Source: Paludibacter sp.
GTDB lineage: Bacteria; Bacteroidota; Bacteroidia; Bacteroidales; Paludibacteraceae
Direction: 5' to 3'
Length of the DNA: 64,000 nt
Assembly (NCBI GenBank): GCA_019163375.1
Contig: JAFLKK010000004.1
Location: forward strand, 248,001 to 312,000
Under the pieces are notes generated by a model. The model did no database searches, was not told where the DNA came from, and saw nothing but the letters and a program-made list of their open reading frames with translations. The number at the start of each line of letters is the position of its first letter. Within the stretch, counting starts at the first letter, position 1. Below are positions 44,753 through 53,304 of this stretch, piece after piece. A program made the position numbers and the translations under genes.

Positions 44753-46915
44753 TTATTTTTTACGCTGAAATAAACGATTCAGAAACCCTTTTATACCGGT
44801 TTCTTTATAGGGATCACAATTTAATTCCTCATAAACAGAGTCGCGAATTGCGAAAGGTGTAAGGAATTGTTTTCTCCAACCGGCATTATTCTCGATAGCA
44901 CGAAGTACATTACCGGCTATGGGCAGTGCCAATGCAGAACCCGAGCCGTTTCCGCTATAAAAATGGATTTCGGGTGTAGTTCCACCTACCCAGGTTCCTA
45001 CTACCAAATCGGGTGTATAAGCAACAAACCATGCATTTGTATAATCTTGTGCCGTACCGGTTTTACCGGCCAGATCGGATCGGATACCATACTGGTTTCT
45101 GATGCGTGTTCCTGTTCCCTCATTGATCACTTTTTGTAAAATGGCAGTAATCATTTCGGCGGTTTCTTCATTGAATACTTTTTCTGTTCGGGCAGCCTTT
45201 CTTTCGTACAGAACAGTTCCTTTGGCATCGGTAATTTTATTAATCATTACCGGTTCCGTCATTTCACCCTTATTGGCAAAAGCACCGTAGGCCCGAACAA
45301 CTTCGTAGAGCGACAAATCAAGCGTTCCCAGAGCAATGGATGGCGAGTCATCGTTTATAGTCGGAAAATGGAGTCTGTCGCATGTATTGATCAGTTTATC
45401 GTGCCCTGTTTGAAAGTACAAATCGAGGGTCGGCAGGTTCATGGAATTGGCCAAGGCATACCAAAGCGCCACTGTGCTGTCTTTCGTAAATTTATGATCG
45501 AAATTCTGTGGTTCCCAGTTGTCGTATTCCGGATATACTTTCTGAACATTTTTAAGGTAGGTAGAAGGAGTAAAATCATTCTCCAGCGCAGTAGCATATA
45601 AAAACGGTTTAAAAGTAGAAGCGATCTGACGGTGAGACATCACCATATCAAAAGGAAGTCTTTTGAAATCATTGCCACCAATCCAGGTAATCACCGCTCC
45701 ATTCTTTGGGTTGGTAATGAGCACCGAGGCATTCAGCAGTCTGTGGTAATACCACAAACTGTCTGTTTTATTCATCTTTTTTGTAACAACGCCTTTCCAG
45801 TCGAAAACTTCGATACCTTTTTCCTCTGAATTATCTTCGCCGTTAAGCTTAAGTTGTTTACGATACCATTGCTTTTTTATATTACGATTTTGAAGTTCTT
45901 TATCCAGCAACTTTTGCATACCGTACAAATGCTTGTGTATCCCTTCGATGCTTAGTTGCTGAATATGCATATTCAGGGTAGTGTATATTTTGAGCCCATC
46001 TTTTTTCAGGTCATATTCCCCGCCACCTTTCCGTTGAATATCTTCCAGAATTTTCTCCGTTTTTTTCTTTACCTGATATACAAAATAGCCTGCCGGAGCT
46101 TCTACATTCATGTTTTCATACTTCAGGCGCAATGGTAATTTCCGCAAGCTATCCGATGCTGCTTTTGACAGATACTTTTGTTTTTCCATCAAGCTCAGCA
46201 CCATGTTTCTGCGTTCGAGCGAGTTCCGTGGATTCAGACGGGGATTAAAATAGGTGTTTGCTTTCAACAACCCTACCAGAACCGCCGATTCTTCTATTTT
46301 TAGCTTGCGGGCTGGTTTATTGAAATAGCGGTGCGCGGCAGCTTCCACCCCGAACACATCTTCGCCAAAAGGCACGGAATTAAGATAAAGCAATAGAACC
46401 TCATCTTTGTTGTACACTTCTTCAATGCGAGCGGCAATAATTATTTCCTTTATCTTGTTCACCGGCATGCTCAGTATTCCATATTTTGGGCGACCATATA
46501 AGTTCTTGACCAACTGTTGTGTCAGCGTACTTCCGCCACCGCCGGTTTTCTCGCCCCAAAGAATGCTTTTAAAGAAAACACGGAAATAACTCAGAAGATC
46601 GTAGCCACTGTGGGTAAAAAAGCGTTTGTCTTCTGTGGCAATCAGCGCGTTTTTAAGGTGCTCGGGAATCTCAGAATTAGATATATTGGTACGGTTCTCG
46701 GCAAAAAACCTCCCGATGATAACGCTGTCGCTCGAAATCACCAGCGAAGCCTCTTCATTATTGATGGCTTTCAGTGCCTTGTTACCGGGTAATGCACCAA
46801 ATGTCCCCGAATACACTAAAAAGAATAGCAACACGCATAAAAGCAGTATTGATGACAAGAAAACCAAACCGTATTTCAGTATTTTTTTGAAAAGCACTAT
46901 TTTCGAAAACTTCAT
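44753..46915 (-). CDS. Class A penicillin-binding protein (transglycosylase/transpeptidase)
   Basis: This inner-membrane protein of 720 residues builds and cross-links peptidoglycan. One N-terminal membrane helix (about 12-35) is followed by a GT51 glycosyltransferase domain with ATEDKRFFTHSG and GGGGSTLTQQLVKNL. The penicillin-binding domain has the active Ser in ASTFKPFLYA, SMN in ANSMNLPTL and KTG in AGKTGTAQDYTNAW. All catalytic motifs are intact. The family includes PBP1A-like proteins. The short C-terminus has no extra domain. It appears to be transcribed alone. Confidence 0.93.
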   Translation of the reverse strand: MKFSKIVLFKKILKYGLVFLSSILLLCVLLFFLVYSGTFGALPGNKALKAINNEEASLVISSDSVIIGRFFAENRTNISNSEIPEHLKNALIATEDKRFFTHSGYDLLSYFRVFFKSILWGEKTGGGGSTLTQQLVKNLYGRPKYGILSMPVNKIKEIIIAARIEEVYNKDEVLLLYLNSVPFGEDVFGVEAAAHRYFNKPARKLKIEESAVLVGLLKANTYFNPRLNPRNSLERRNMVLSLMEKQKYLSKAASDSLRKLPLRLKYENMNVEAPAGYFVYQVKKKTEKILEDIQRKGGGEYDLKKDGLKIYTTLNMHIQQLSIEGIHKHLYGMQKLLDKELQNRNIKKQWYRKQLKLNGEDNSEEKGIEVFDWKGVVTKKMNKTDSLWYYHRLLNASVLITNPKNGAVITWIGGNDFKRLPFDMVMSHRQIASTFKPFLYATALENDFTPSTYLKNVQKVYPEYDNWEPQNFDHKFTKDSTVALWYALANSMNLPTLDLYFQTGHDKLINTCDRLHFPTINDDSPSIALGTLDLSLYEVVRAYGAFANKGEMTEPVMINKITDAKGTVLYERKAARTEKVFNEETAEMITAILQKVINEGTGTRIRNQYGIRSDLAGKTGTAQDYTNAWFVAYTPDLVVGTWVGGTTPEIHFYSGNGSGSALALPIAGNVLRAIENNAGWRKQFLTPFAIRDSVYEELNCDPYKETGIKGFLNRLFQRKK

Positions 46916-47070
46916 ATTTCAAATTCTTTAAATGATCTGTATCTACCGAAAACAATGTTCTACTTCAATAGTTTCGTGTCTTCTTCGGCTCAATATGTAA
47001 ATATCTACGCAAACTCTTCTTTTTTGTAAATATGCAACTAAAACATTCTACATACAACAAGGCTATCGTA

Positions 47071-47958
47071 TTAAAAAATTTGACAATCCAACTCTTTCTT
47101 AAAGAATATAAGTTGTGCTGCAATATTTTTAAATTGATCCGATTCTAATTCTTTTGCCGGTTTTGTTCCATGCATGAAAATAACCTTTTTCGCCTTCACT
47201 TCTTTTTGTAAGAGATCCAGGGAAGTAGCGTCCCAGTCAAAAAAACTAAGATGTGCAATATCGATAGAACAATCAATATTTTTTAAAGCCTTTCCGTTTA
47301 TTTTGAGACAGCCATCACCTTGGTGAAAAACATTCTTCGTGCCAGCTATCTTGAGATAATTAGAGCCTTGGCGATAAACATTCTTTTTCTCAAAATGAAT
47401 AATGTAGCCAAAGTTCTCTGTTTTTTCATAATCGGTGTAATCCGAATAACGTAATCCTTCAAGGCTACGGTTTGCCCCATGTTGCATTCGTATAGTTGTA
47501 ACTGGAATGCCATTTATTTGCATCTTCTTCGATTCGGAAATGGCTAAACCGGGGCTGATGATTTGTGACTTTATTTTAGCGAATCCTGCACAGGAATCTT
47601 TCATTTGCATGTAGACTTGTGGAGGACAAATCATTTTTGCTTTGCGATTCTTTAGTAGAAAATTTTCTGTCAGTTTAGCGTTAAAGTGGTCTCCATGTAT
47701 ATGAGTAATCAATAATAAATCGATATTATCAAAAGGGCTATTCCCTTTCACAATATTTTCTTTCACTTCATCCGACGGCAAATAAAAAAAAGTTCCAAAC
47801 TGAGTTCCAAAAGGGTCAATGAGCACTTTAGAATTACCCGATTCGTACATAAATCCGCAATTACCCAGGTAGCTTATTTTTAATTCCTTTTTCTGAGTAG
47901 TAAATCCACTCAAAGCGATAACCAGAATTAAAAGATACAGTTTATTCAGCTTTTTCAT
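47071..47958 (-). CDS. Exported metallo-beta-lactamase-fold hydrolase (UlaG-like)
   Basis: This protein of 295 residues has a signal peptide (MKKLNKLYLLILVIALSGF). It has a metallo-beta-lactamase fold with the metal-binding THIHGDHFN motif and later His/Asp ligands (IRMQHGANR, VFHQGDGCLK, FMHGTKP). The sequence around LGNCGFMYESGNSKVLIDPFG is typical of the UlaG-like branch that includes lactonases and phosphodiesterases. A periplasmic location is predicted. The natural substrate is unknown and no neighbour explains it. Confidence 0.8.
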   Translation of the reverse strand: MKKLNKLYLLILVIALSGFTTQKKELKISYLGNCGFMYESGNSKVLIDPFGTQFGTFFYLPSDEVKENIVKGNSPFDNIDLLLITHIHGDHFNAKLTENFLLKNRKAKMICPPQVYMQMKDSCAGFAKIKSQIISPGLAISESKKMQINGIPVTTIRMQHGANRSLEGLRYSDYTDYEKTENFGYIIHFEKKNVYRQGSNYLKIAGTKNVFHQGDGCLKINGKALKNIDCSIDIAHLSFFDWDATSLDLLQKEVKAKKVIFMHGTKPAKELESDQFKNIAAQLIFFKKELDCQIF

Positions 47959-48483
47959 GATGCATTTTTTTATTATTCTCTCAAATCAATAAACGGAATT
48001 CGGCATGTCATTCGTATTACTTGCTTGTTTTTCTTCACATCTTCCTCCCTGTCTATTGAATGTGTCCGGTTCCAGTCACTGGTGGATTATGCTTTGCTAA
48101 ACTTGAAATAAAAAAAAGTCCTTTATCTTGCAAATGTAGTAAGATTCTTCTTTAATTACTAAAATAGAAGGTGTTTAAATAAAAAGAAACAGCTATTCTA
48201 CAATCTTATTTCCACAGTAGCGGAGTAACTAAAAGGAATGTGCTTTTTCTGGCTGTTAATGAATAAGATATGGTTATCTTATGGCATCTCTTCTCAACTA
48301 TTATGCTTTGAAAAGGGGAAAAGCATCGGATCTGTATTCTTTTTATTATTTAAAAAAAAGCACTCGCTTGTGCAACGTTTTTTCTTTGGCGTTCATCTAG
48401 GGAATAGAATCTATTTTAAATGAGGCCTCAAAAAAAATAGAATAACAAATTATTCAATAATGAATTTTATAAAAAAAAGAAAG
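47959..48483. other. Intergenic region without a supported gene
   Basis: This stretch of 525 bases lies between divergent genes. A 61-codon open frame at 48238-48423 has low-complexity, Phe/Lys-rich coding and no start signal, so it is not called. No clear terminator or consensus promoter was found. Confidence 0.5.
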
Positions 48484-49038
48484 ATGAACAAAATTAAATT
48501 GTTATTCAGTGTATTATTTCTATCAGTTATATTTGTTTCTTGTAAAAAAGATGAGGCAACAAATTCTGTAATTTTCGCAAGTTCTAAAGTAGAGCTTGCC
48601 GTAGGTAAATCAGACTCTGTTAAGGTTACTGTAGGTTTAACTCCATTTACATTGTTGGCTGCCGATAATACTATTGCTACTGCTAAAGTGTCTAGCAAAT
48701 TAAACAACTATATCGTTGTTACAGGTGTAAAGGAGGGAACAACTTTAATTACCGTTACAGATAAAGATAAAAAGACAGGTAAATTAAGTGTTACAGTGAA
48801 AAAAGTGGCATTGGTTTTTACTCCCATAAAAGCAGAGCTTGCTGTCGGCAAAACCGGAACAGTGAAAATTGCGGGCGGAAGTACTCCTTATACTATTCTG
48901 GTAGGAGATAATACCATTGCAACTGCAACTGTAGACAAAGAAACAATCACAGTCACCGGAGTAAAAGCGGGAACTACCTTAATTACCGTTACCGACAAAG
49001 ATAAGGTGACTGCTAAATTCGATGTTGTAATTAAATAG
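48484..49038 (+). CDS. Two-repeat Ig-like (BIG2) lipoprotein
   Basis: This lipoprotein of 184 residues has the lipobox cysteine in VIFVSCKKDE. The mature part is two copies of an Ig-like domain of the bacterial group 2 type (about 30-105 and 110-184). Both copies contain ELAVGK, DNTIATA and GTTLITVTDKDK, so they arose by recent internal duplication. The start at 48484 (MNKIKLLFSVLF) gives the cleanest signal peptide, while an ATG at 48460 adds eight basic residues. It is probably a small surface or periplasmic protein. No enzyme domain is present. Confidence 0.8.
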   Translation: MNKIKLLFSVLFLSVIFVSCKKDEATNSVIFASSKVELAVGKSDSVKVTVGLTPFTLLAADNTIATAKVSSKLNNYIVVTGVKEGTTLITVTDKDKKTGKLSVTVKKVALVFTPIKAELAVGKTGTVKIAGGSTPYTILVGDNTIATATVDKETITVTGVKAGTTLITVTDKDKVTAKFDVVIK

Positions 49039-49080
49039 TCATGTTTCATATACATAGACCATAATTATATAAATCACTTA

Positions 49081-49124
49081 CCGAACAAGCATTTCAGAAC
49101 TGAGTGCTTGTTCGGTTTTTTTTG
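49081..49124 (+). terminator. Terminator after the Ig-like lipoprotein gene
   Basis: CCGAACAAGCA (49081-49091) pairs perfectly with TGCTTGTTCGG (49105-49115), followed by a run of T. Confidence 0.9.
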
Positions 49125-49179
49125 ATGAGTTTATATGCGAATGGAAAACCGGGGTGTTCAATATCTCATTTGTCGTTTA

Positions 49180-49902
49180 TTAAATAGTACGATACACGTC
49201 GTCGAAAGGTACTCTCATTCGGTCTCCCCATACTCCGCGTTCTTCTCTTATTCCGCAGGAAACAACCATATTTATTTCGGCACCCAAGGGTAAATTCAAG
49301 ATACGTTTCACTTTTCTACTATCAAAACCTTCCATCGGACAGGTGTCATAGCTTTCGTTGGCCATTGCTAGCATAAAGGTTTGAGCCGCCAAAGCACAGG
49401 TTTTATGTACGACTACTCTCACGTCGTTTTCGGATACCTGATAGGGAGTGGCTCTGAACAACCCAACAATGTTTACAAGAGCTTTACGAACCATCCCAAG
49501 AATACCCAAACAGCGTGAATATAAAAATGGAATTACTTTGCCATAGTACAATTGCCATCTTTTTATTCTTTTCTCTTGTTTCTCTTCGGGACTATTCTTC
49601 AGAATGTTTTGAGTTTCCAGTTCAATCATCTTGCTTGCTCTTTTTTTATAGAAATCCTGTCGTGTTACAAAAACAACCATTTGTTGAGCTGTAGTTGCCG
49701 ACTCCTGATGTAGACAAGCAACGGAGAGTTCTTTTAAAGTTTCCGGACTGGTGATGTGATAAAACTCCCACAGTTGCATGTTGGAACTGTTGGGAGCTAA
49801 GGTAGCAAGTTCGATACAGTGTTTTACTTTTTCCGAATCGATGGGAAGATTCTTGTAGTGTCTTACAGAACGTCTGTGATGTAGTATTTCTTCGAATGTC
49901 AT
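49180..49902 (-). CDS. Nitroreductase-family flavoprotein
   Basis: This cytoplasmic protein of 240 residues starts MTFEEILHHRRSVRHYKN, the standard nitroreductase opening with the FMN-phosphate-binding Arg residues. APNSSNMQLWEF follows as the second FMN-binding motif, and the late MVVSCGIREERGVWG holds the C-terminal loop. These enzymes use FMN and NAD(P)H to reduce nitro groups, quinones or similar compounds. A central insert (about 90-150) makes it longer than minimal family members. The physiological substrate is not known. Confidence 0.88.
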   Translation of the reverse strand: MTFEEILHHRRSVRHYKNLPIDSEKVKHCIELATLAPNSSNMQLWEFYHITSPETLKELSVACLHQESATTAQQMVVFVTRQDFYKKRASKMIELETQNILKNSPEEKQEKRIKRWQLYYGKVIPFLYSRCLGILGMVRKALVNIVGLFRATPYQVSENDVRVVVHKTCALAAQTFMLAMANESYDTCPMEGFDSRKVKRILNLPLGAEINMVVSCGIREERGVWGDRMRVPFDDVYRTI

Positions 49903-50073
49903 TTTTAATCGTGTATTTTATACTTTGGTTTTAATAAAACGGATATTTGCCCGGGAAATTGGCTGTATGCATTTATTTTAATGATAAAATGGAAATTAAA
50001 TCATCTACCCCACATCATCGTTAGTTTAAAGTGCGATTACAGTATGCTTGCCCTCTTCTTCTCCAGGCTTGTT

Positions 50074-50538
50074 TTATTGTTCACATATTTCTTTCAACTT
50101 GACGAGTGCCAATGGGTAGCTTTGGTTCATATAATCTATAAAATCATCCGGAGTTTCTACCTCAACACTAAGCACAGACATGCCATTGATTTCATCAAAA
50201 GTATAGTTTTCAAATCCACAAGCCCACTTTTCAACTTCCGGGCCTTCGGTTATTTCCTTATCACCTTTTAAAAGGCCGTAATGTCGAATTGAAACAAATC
50301 GGTTGAGAATGTTTTCTGCTATCTCCGAAACCATACCTCCCTTTTCTCCATTCTCATCCACTCCGATAAAGTGAATTTTGTCGCCCTTATTCCAACTTCC
50401 TTCATAAGTAGATGTCGGGTTAAATAACGAAGTCCATTGTTCATATGTAGATATATTGCTAATGCCAAGCATAACATCATATACCTTATCTACAGGGGCA
50501 TTGATTTTTATGTCGAATTGTAATTTTTTCATACACAT
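50074..50538 (-). CDS. SRPBCC (START-like) domain protein
   Basis: This soluble protein of 154 residues starts MCMKKLQFDIKINAPVDKVYDVMLG, with Met3 as an equally good start. The opening beta-strand plus APVDKVYDVM helix and the C-terminal helix (SYPLALVKLKEICEQ) are typical of the polyketide-cyclase/AHSA1-like SRPBCC fold, which surrounds a hydrophobic ligand pocket. Members bind lipids or act as stress proteins. No partner gene identifies the ligand. Confidence 0.75.
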   Translation of the reverse strand: MCMKKLQFDIKINAPVDKVYDVMLGISNISTYEQWTSLFNPTSTYEGSWNKGDKIHFIGVDENGEKGGMVSEIAENILNRFVSIRHYGLLKGDKEITEGPEVEKWACGFENYTFDEINGMSVLSVEVETPDDFIDYMNQSYPLALVKLKEICEQ

Positions 50539-50606
50539 CTGATTTTTAATTGATTTTTCTTATTGTTCTTCCTCTTAGTATATTACAACGCTTCAATGTG
50601 ATTAGT

Positions 50607-50684
50607 TCATTTTAATCCAAAATCAATTGCAATTCCTATCAATGCAGCAATAATAAATAGGGTCACGTTCAGCGTAGTTTCCAT
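50607..50684 (-). CDS. Possible 25-residue membrane peptide
   Basis: A short frame on the minus strand encodes METTLNVTLFIIAALIG followed by a few more residues and a stop. It would be a single hydrophobic helix with a short polar start, like many small membrane proteins. Its first codons overlap the edge of the repeat block at 50667. There is no homology evidence, and chance cannot be excluded. Confidence 0.2.
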   Translation of the reverse strand: METTLNVTLFIIAALIGIAIDFGLK

Positions 50685-51056
50685 GCTACATCGTGCTTAA
50701 ATAAAAGCTCCGGCTTTTAATAGTTTCAATATGCAAGGTAGAGCTCTGTTCGACGGAGCTTAAATAATATTTCCACAGATGTTTGGCATAGCGTCCCGCT
50801 ATGTCAAAGTTAGAAGGAAAGCTCTTGCTTTCCATATTCCATTTTTTTGATATGCAAGGCAAGAGCCTTGCTTCTAGCACGACGAAGTCAGAGACTTCGC
50901 CGAACTTAAGCTAGAACTTGTCCGTCCATTGACGGAAAGAAAGCTCCTGCTTTCTATACTATATTTCAATAAGGAAAGCAGGAGCTTTCCTTCTAACACG
51001 ACAAAGCGAAGACGCTTTTCCGAACAAAAGGTGCCGAACTACGCTATGCTGAACGG
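50667..51056. repeat. Palindrome-dense repeat block
   Basis: About 390 bases are filled with hairpins and related half-repeats and contain no gene. Ends: GTTCAGCGTAG (50668-50678) is the inverted partner of CTACGCTATGCTGAAC near 51039-51054, apart from a 4-base gap. Inside, ATATGCAAGG occurs twice. GGAAAGCAGGAGCTTTCC and similar short stems recur. TTCTARCACGACRAAG appears at 50871-50886 and 50991-51006. A CCGTCCATTGACGGA hairpin lies at 50922-50936. This looks like a nested or repeatedly invaded REP-like element. Confidence 0.7.
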
Positions 51057-51079
51057 AGGCTCAATTGAGGACAAGTTTT

Positions 51080-51433
51080 TTATTTTTTATTTTTCAGTAG
51101 CCAGTGATAGACATTTTGTTGCCCAATAGTTACAATATAAGCTTGAACAAACTCCCAACCATTATTTCCCATATAATTTAATGCATCTACCATGGAATTA
51201 AATGATTTTACTTTTCCTGTTTGTTCATCTTTCATTCTTGTATCTTGAAAAAATTTTGTTTCTTCACCGTAGTCGACTGAAACAGTGACCTTTGTGCTTA
51301 AGAATTTTTGCGTGCCAACAAGTTCACAGTAAACGAATTTACTTGTTGTAGAGTCAGAAGGTGTTTGTGCACTAATATTGAACATAAAACTCATAGACAC
51401 AATCATTACGGCTAATAAAATAATTTTTTTCAT
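51080..51433 (-). CDS. Exported protein of unknown function
   Basis: This protein of 117 residues has a clear signal peptide (MKKIILLAVMIVSMSFMF, cleavage near ISAQ). The mature part is small and mixed alpha/beta, ending MGNNGWEFVQAYIVTIGQQ and a tail VYHWLLKNKK. The NNGWEFVQAY pattern recalls short Bacteroidota proteins with a DUF4177-like NGWE motif, but this is a weak resemblance. It is probably periplasmic. Neighbours give no functional hint. Confidence 0.7.
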   Translation of the reverse strand: MKKIILLAVMIVSMSFMFNISAQTPSDSTTSKFVYCELVGTQKFLSTKVTVSVDYGEETKFFQDTRMKDEQTGKVKSFNSMVDALNYMGNNGWEFVQAYIVTIGQQNVYHWLLKNKK

Positions 51434-51550
51434 ATCTGATATTAATTTTTGTTCCTACTCGTATGGTTTTTCAGTTTCACCCCGTTTTTCAAATGGTTTC
51501 TGGTCTCCATCTTAAAGTTATTCGTATTTTACAGTTCCTTGTATTTCTAT

Positions 51551-52021
51551 TTATTTAGTTGTCGTTAAGCTATCAACTTTTGCAGACAATATTTCAATTT
51601 GCTTATTTTTATTTTTAATAGTCTCGTCCTTTTCTTTTGATTCGTACGAAACATAAACACCAGCAGCAGCTATAATAAGTATAATAATGGCATTTATGGT
51701 AATCATTACAATTTTTGCAGTACTTATGAATTTAGCTTTTATAGTTCTTATTCTTTCTGATTTATATCCTCCACGTTCTAAGAAGCGTAAACCATGATAA
51801 TTTATTCGACAGTAATATGGCGGATTAACTTTGTCTATTGTTTGAAATTCAGCATATTTGAAATCAATATATTTATCAAGATGTAATTTCTCTACTGTCA
51901 AAGTCAAATCTTTTTCTGAATACATTTTTTTTAAATCTCTGTAAATATCATGAGAATATGTAAATTCATCCTTTTCAGAGATATAGTTTAAAAAATAGTC
52001 TAGATTTTTAATGTAGTCCAT
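51551..52021 (-). CDS. Unknown membrane protein with N-terminal winged-helix-like part and coiled coil
   Basis: This protein has 156 residues. The N-terminal 85 residues could form a small winged-helix-like fold (FTYSHDIYRDLKKMYSEKDL, then YYCRINYHGLRFLERGGY). One membrane helix follows (about 105-127, IVMITINAIIILIIAAAGVY). The end is a charged coiled coil (about 130-152, KDETIKNKNKQIEILSAKVD). No family is recognised with confidence. It is followed on the same strand by the exported 117-residue protein and preceded by an 88-residue gene 18 bases upstream, suggesting one transcript. Confidence 0.65.
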   Translation of the reverse strand: MDYIKNLDYFLNYISEKDEFTYSHDIYRDLKKMYSEKDLTLTVEKLHLDKYIDFKYAEFQTIDKVNPPYYCRINYHGLRFLERGGYKSERIRTIKAKFISTAKIVMITINAIIILIIAAAGVYVSYESKEKDETIKNKNKQIEILSAKVDSLTTTK

Positions 52022-52039
52022 ATATATATATCAAAGTTT

Positions 52040-52306
52040 CTATTTCGATAGAGCTTCCCGGATCTTTATCATAAGTTCCGAACTAAACCCTGAAGCTGAA
52101 AGATTAGAATTTTCTCCATTTAAAGCGTCTCCTAAATTAATAATCATTTTTCCACCTTCTTTTTCCATTTCTAAATGAAGATGTTTCAGATTTTTCTCAA
52201 TTTTCATCCGTAGCATTTCAACTATACCATTTTGAATTGCATCAGAAAAAGCATTGTTTAAGTCATCATATTCCTTTCCATTATGACTTATTGTGATTTT
52301 TATCAT
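52040..52306 (-). CDS. Unknown 88-residue cytoplasmic protein
   Basis: This small soluble protein starts MIKITISHNGKEYDDLNNAF, with a helical middle (IVEMLRMKIEKNLKHLHLEM) and a Ser/Asn-rich loop before a last helix. It resembles no family known to me. It lies 18 bases upstream of the membrane protein gene on the same strand, so both are probably cotranscribed and may act together. Confidence 0.6.
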   Translation of the reverse strand: MIKITISHNGKEYDDLNNAFSDAIQNGIVEMLRMKIEKNLKHLHLEMEKEGGKMIINLGDALNGENSNLSASGFSSELMIKIREALSK

Positions 52307-52469
52307 ATTATTCGTTTTAATTGATTACATTTTTTTACTCTTACACCTAACAATCACATATCACTAGGTTACTCATCTATAGAAATGATGCCACTTATCT
52401 ATTCACCCCACAAATCTACAAATAATAATTAACCTAATCTTCTATTCTCTGTATTATTTTTTAGAAAAC

Positions 52470-52504
52470 AAAAAAAGCAGAGCTGTACGCAAGTACAGCT
52501 CTGC
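52470..52504 (-). terminator. Terminator of the 221-residue gene
   Basis: A perfect 12-bp stem, GCAGAGCTGTAC (52477-52488) with GTACAGCTCTGC (52493-52504), has a 4-nt loop. On the minus strand it is followed by a T run (the A run at 52470-52476 on the plus strand). Confidence 0.9.
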
Positions 52505-52516
52505 GATTGAAAGGAT

Positions 52517-53182
52517 TTACCCTACAATAATAGAGTTTACCGTACCGCTCCACGGGCCATGTTCACCTCGGGTATTTACCCAGCGCAGCCAGTAGTAGGC
52601 CATGGTGTTGGCTTGCTTGCCTTCGTAGGTGGCGGTGTAGGCATTGGTAGTTGATACGCCCAGATAGCTCAATTCAGAGGCGTCTTTTGGTGCATCACCG
52701 CCCAATTTTACCCACACTTCGCAACCATGCACACCGGCGGGTTTTGCCTTACTCTGTGGAGTGGCATTGTCGCTCAGGTGCAGGGTGTGCTGCAAGCGTA
52801 CCGAAAAATCTACCGTGCCCAGTGGGCTGGTAGTCGGTACAGGTGTAGCCGTGCGTGTTCCCGACTTCACCGTTAAACCCATGCGGGTGCGGTCGCTGTC
52901 GGTCACCAGGCTGTTGCTTGCCAAAAACTCAGTTACGAAACTACGAATCTCTTTTTTGTAGTCATCGAGCGCATCGTTTTTAGCCTGCACATCGGCAGCC
53001 GTACGGTTTTGTTTGTTACTTGTCTTTGAAAACGCAGTTTTCCAAAGACTTTGCTTTGAACCTAGTCTCTGTTCTTCTTCAGAGCTGATTCCCCAGATAG
53101 GCATAAACTGCCGGATGTTGTCCACCAAGTTGTCTTGCCACAAATCAAATTCCGGATCTTTGGTTGGAATGTAATCTGCCAT
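52517..53182 (-). CDS. Conserved Bacteroidota protein of unknown function with Fn3-like end
   Basis: This protein has 221 residues and no signal peptide. The first half is helical (FDLWQDNLVDNIRQFMPIWG and YKKEIRSFVTEFLASNS). The second half (about 125-221) looks like a beta-sandwich of the fibronectin III type, with GCEVWVKLGGD, YTATYEGKQANTMAYYWLRW and a final GPWSGTVNSIIVG. Local base composition is more GC-rich than the surrounding DNA, which may point to transfer or strong expression. It has its own strong terminator. Function is unknown. Confidence 0.7.
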   Translation of the reverse strand: MADYIPTKDPEFDLWQDNLVDNIRQFMPIWGISSEEEQRLGSKQSLWKTAFSKTSNKQNRTAADVQAKNDALDDYKKEIRSFVTEFLASNSLVTDSDRTRMGLTVKSGTRTATPVPTTSPLGTVDFSVRLQHTLHLSDNATPQSKAKPAGVHGCEVWVKLGGDAPKDASELSYLGVSTTNAYTATYEGKQANTMAYYWLRWVNTRGEHGPWSGTVNSIIVG

Positions 53183-53304
53183 AGCGTTACTTCTTTTTAA
53201 ATTAAACTTTATTTTGACTAACTCACAGAGACTGGTACTATATTGGCAATAATGCCCCTTGGTGTGATTGCATAATTATATGTATAGTAACTTTCTTTCT
53301 AAAG

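Noticed and set aside
48238-48423. A 61-codon plus-strand frame in the 525-bp intergenic region
   Set aside because: It has Phe/Lys-rich low-complexity content, no promoter or start signal and no recognisable domain.
52477-52504. The perfect 12-bp inverted repeat as an operator
   Set aside because: An A run next to it on the plus strand becomes a T run on the minus strand right after the 221-residue gene, so a terminator explains it fully.
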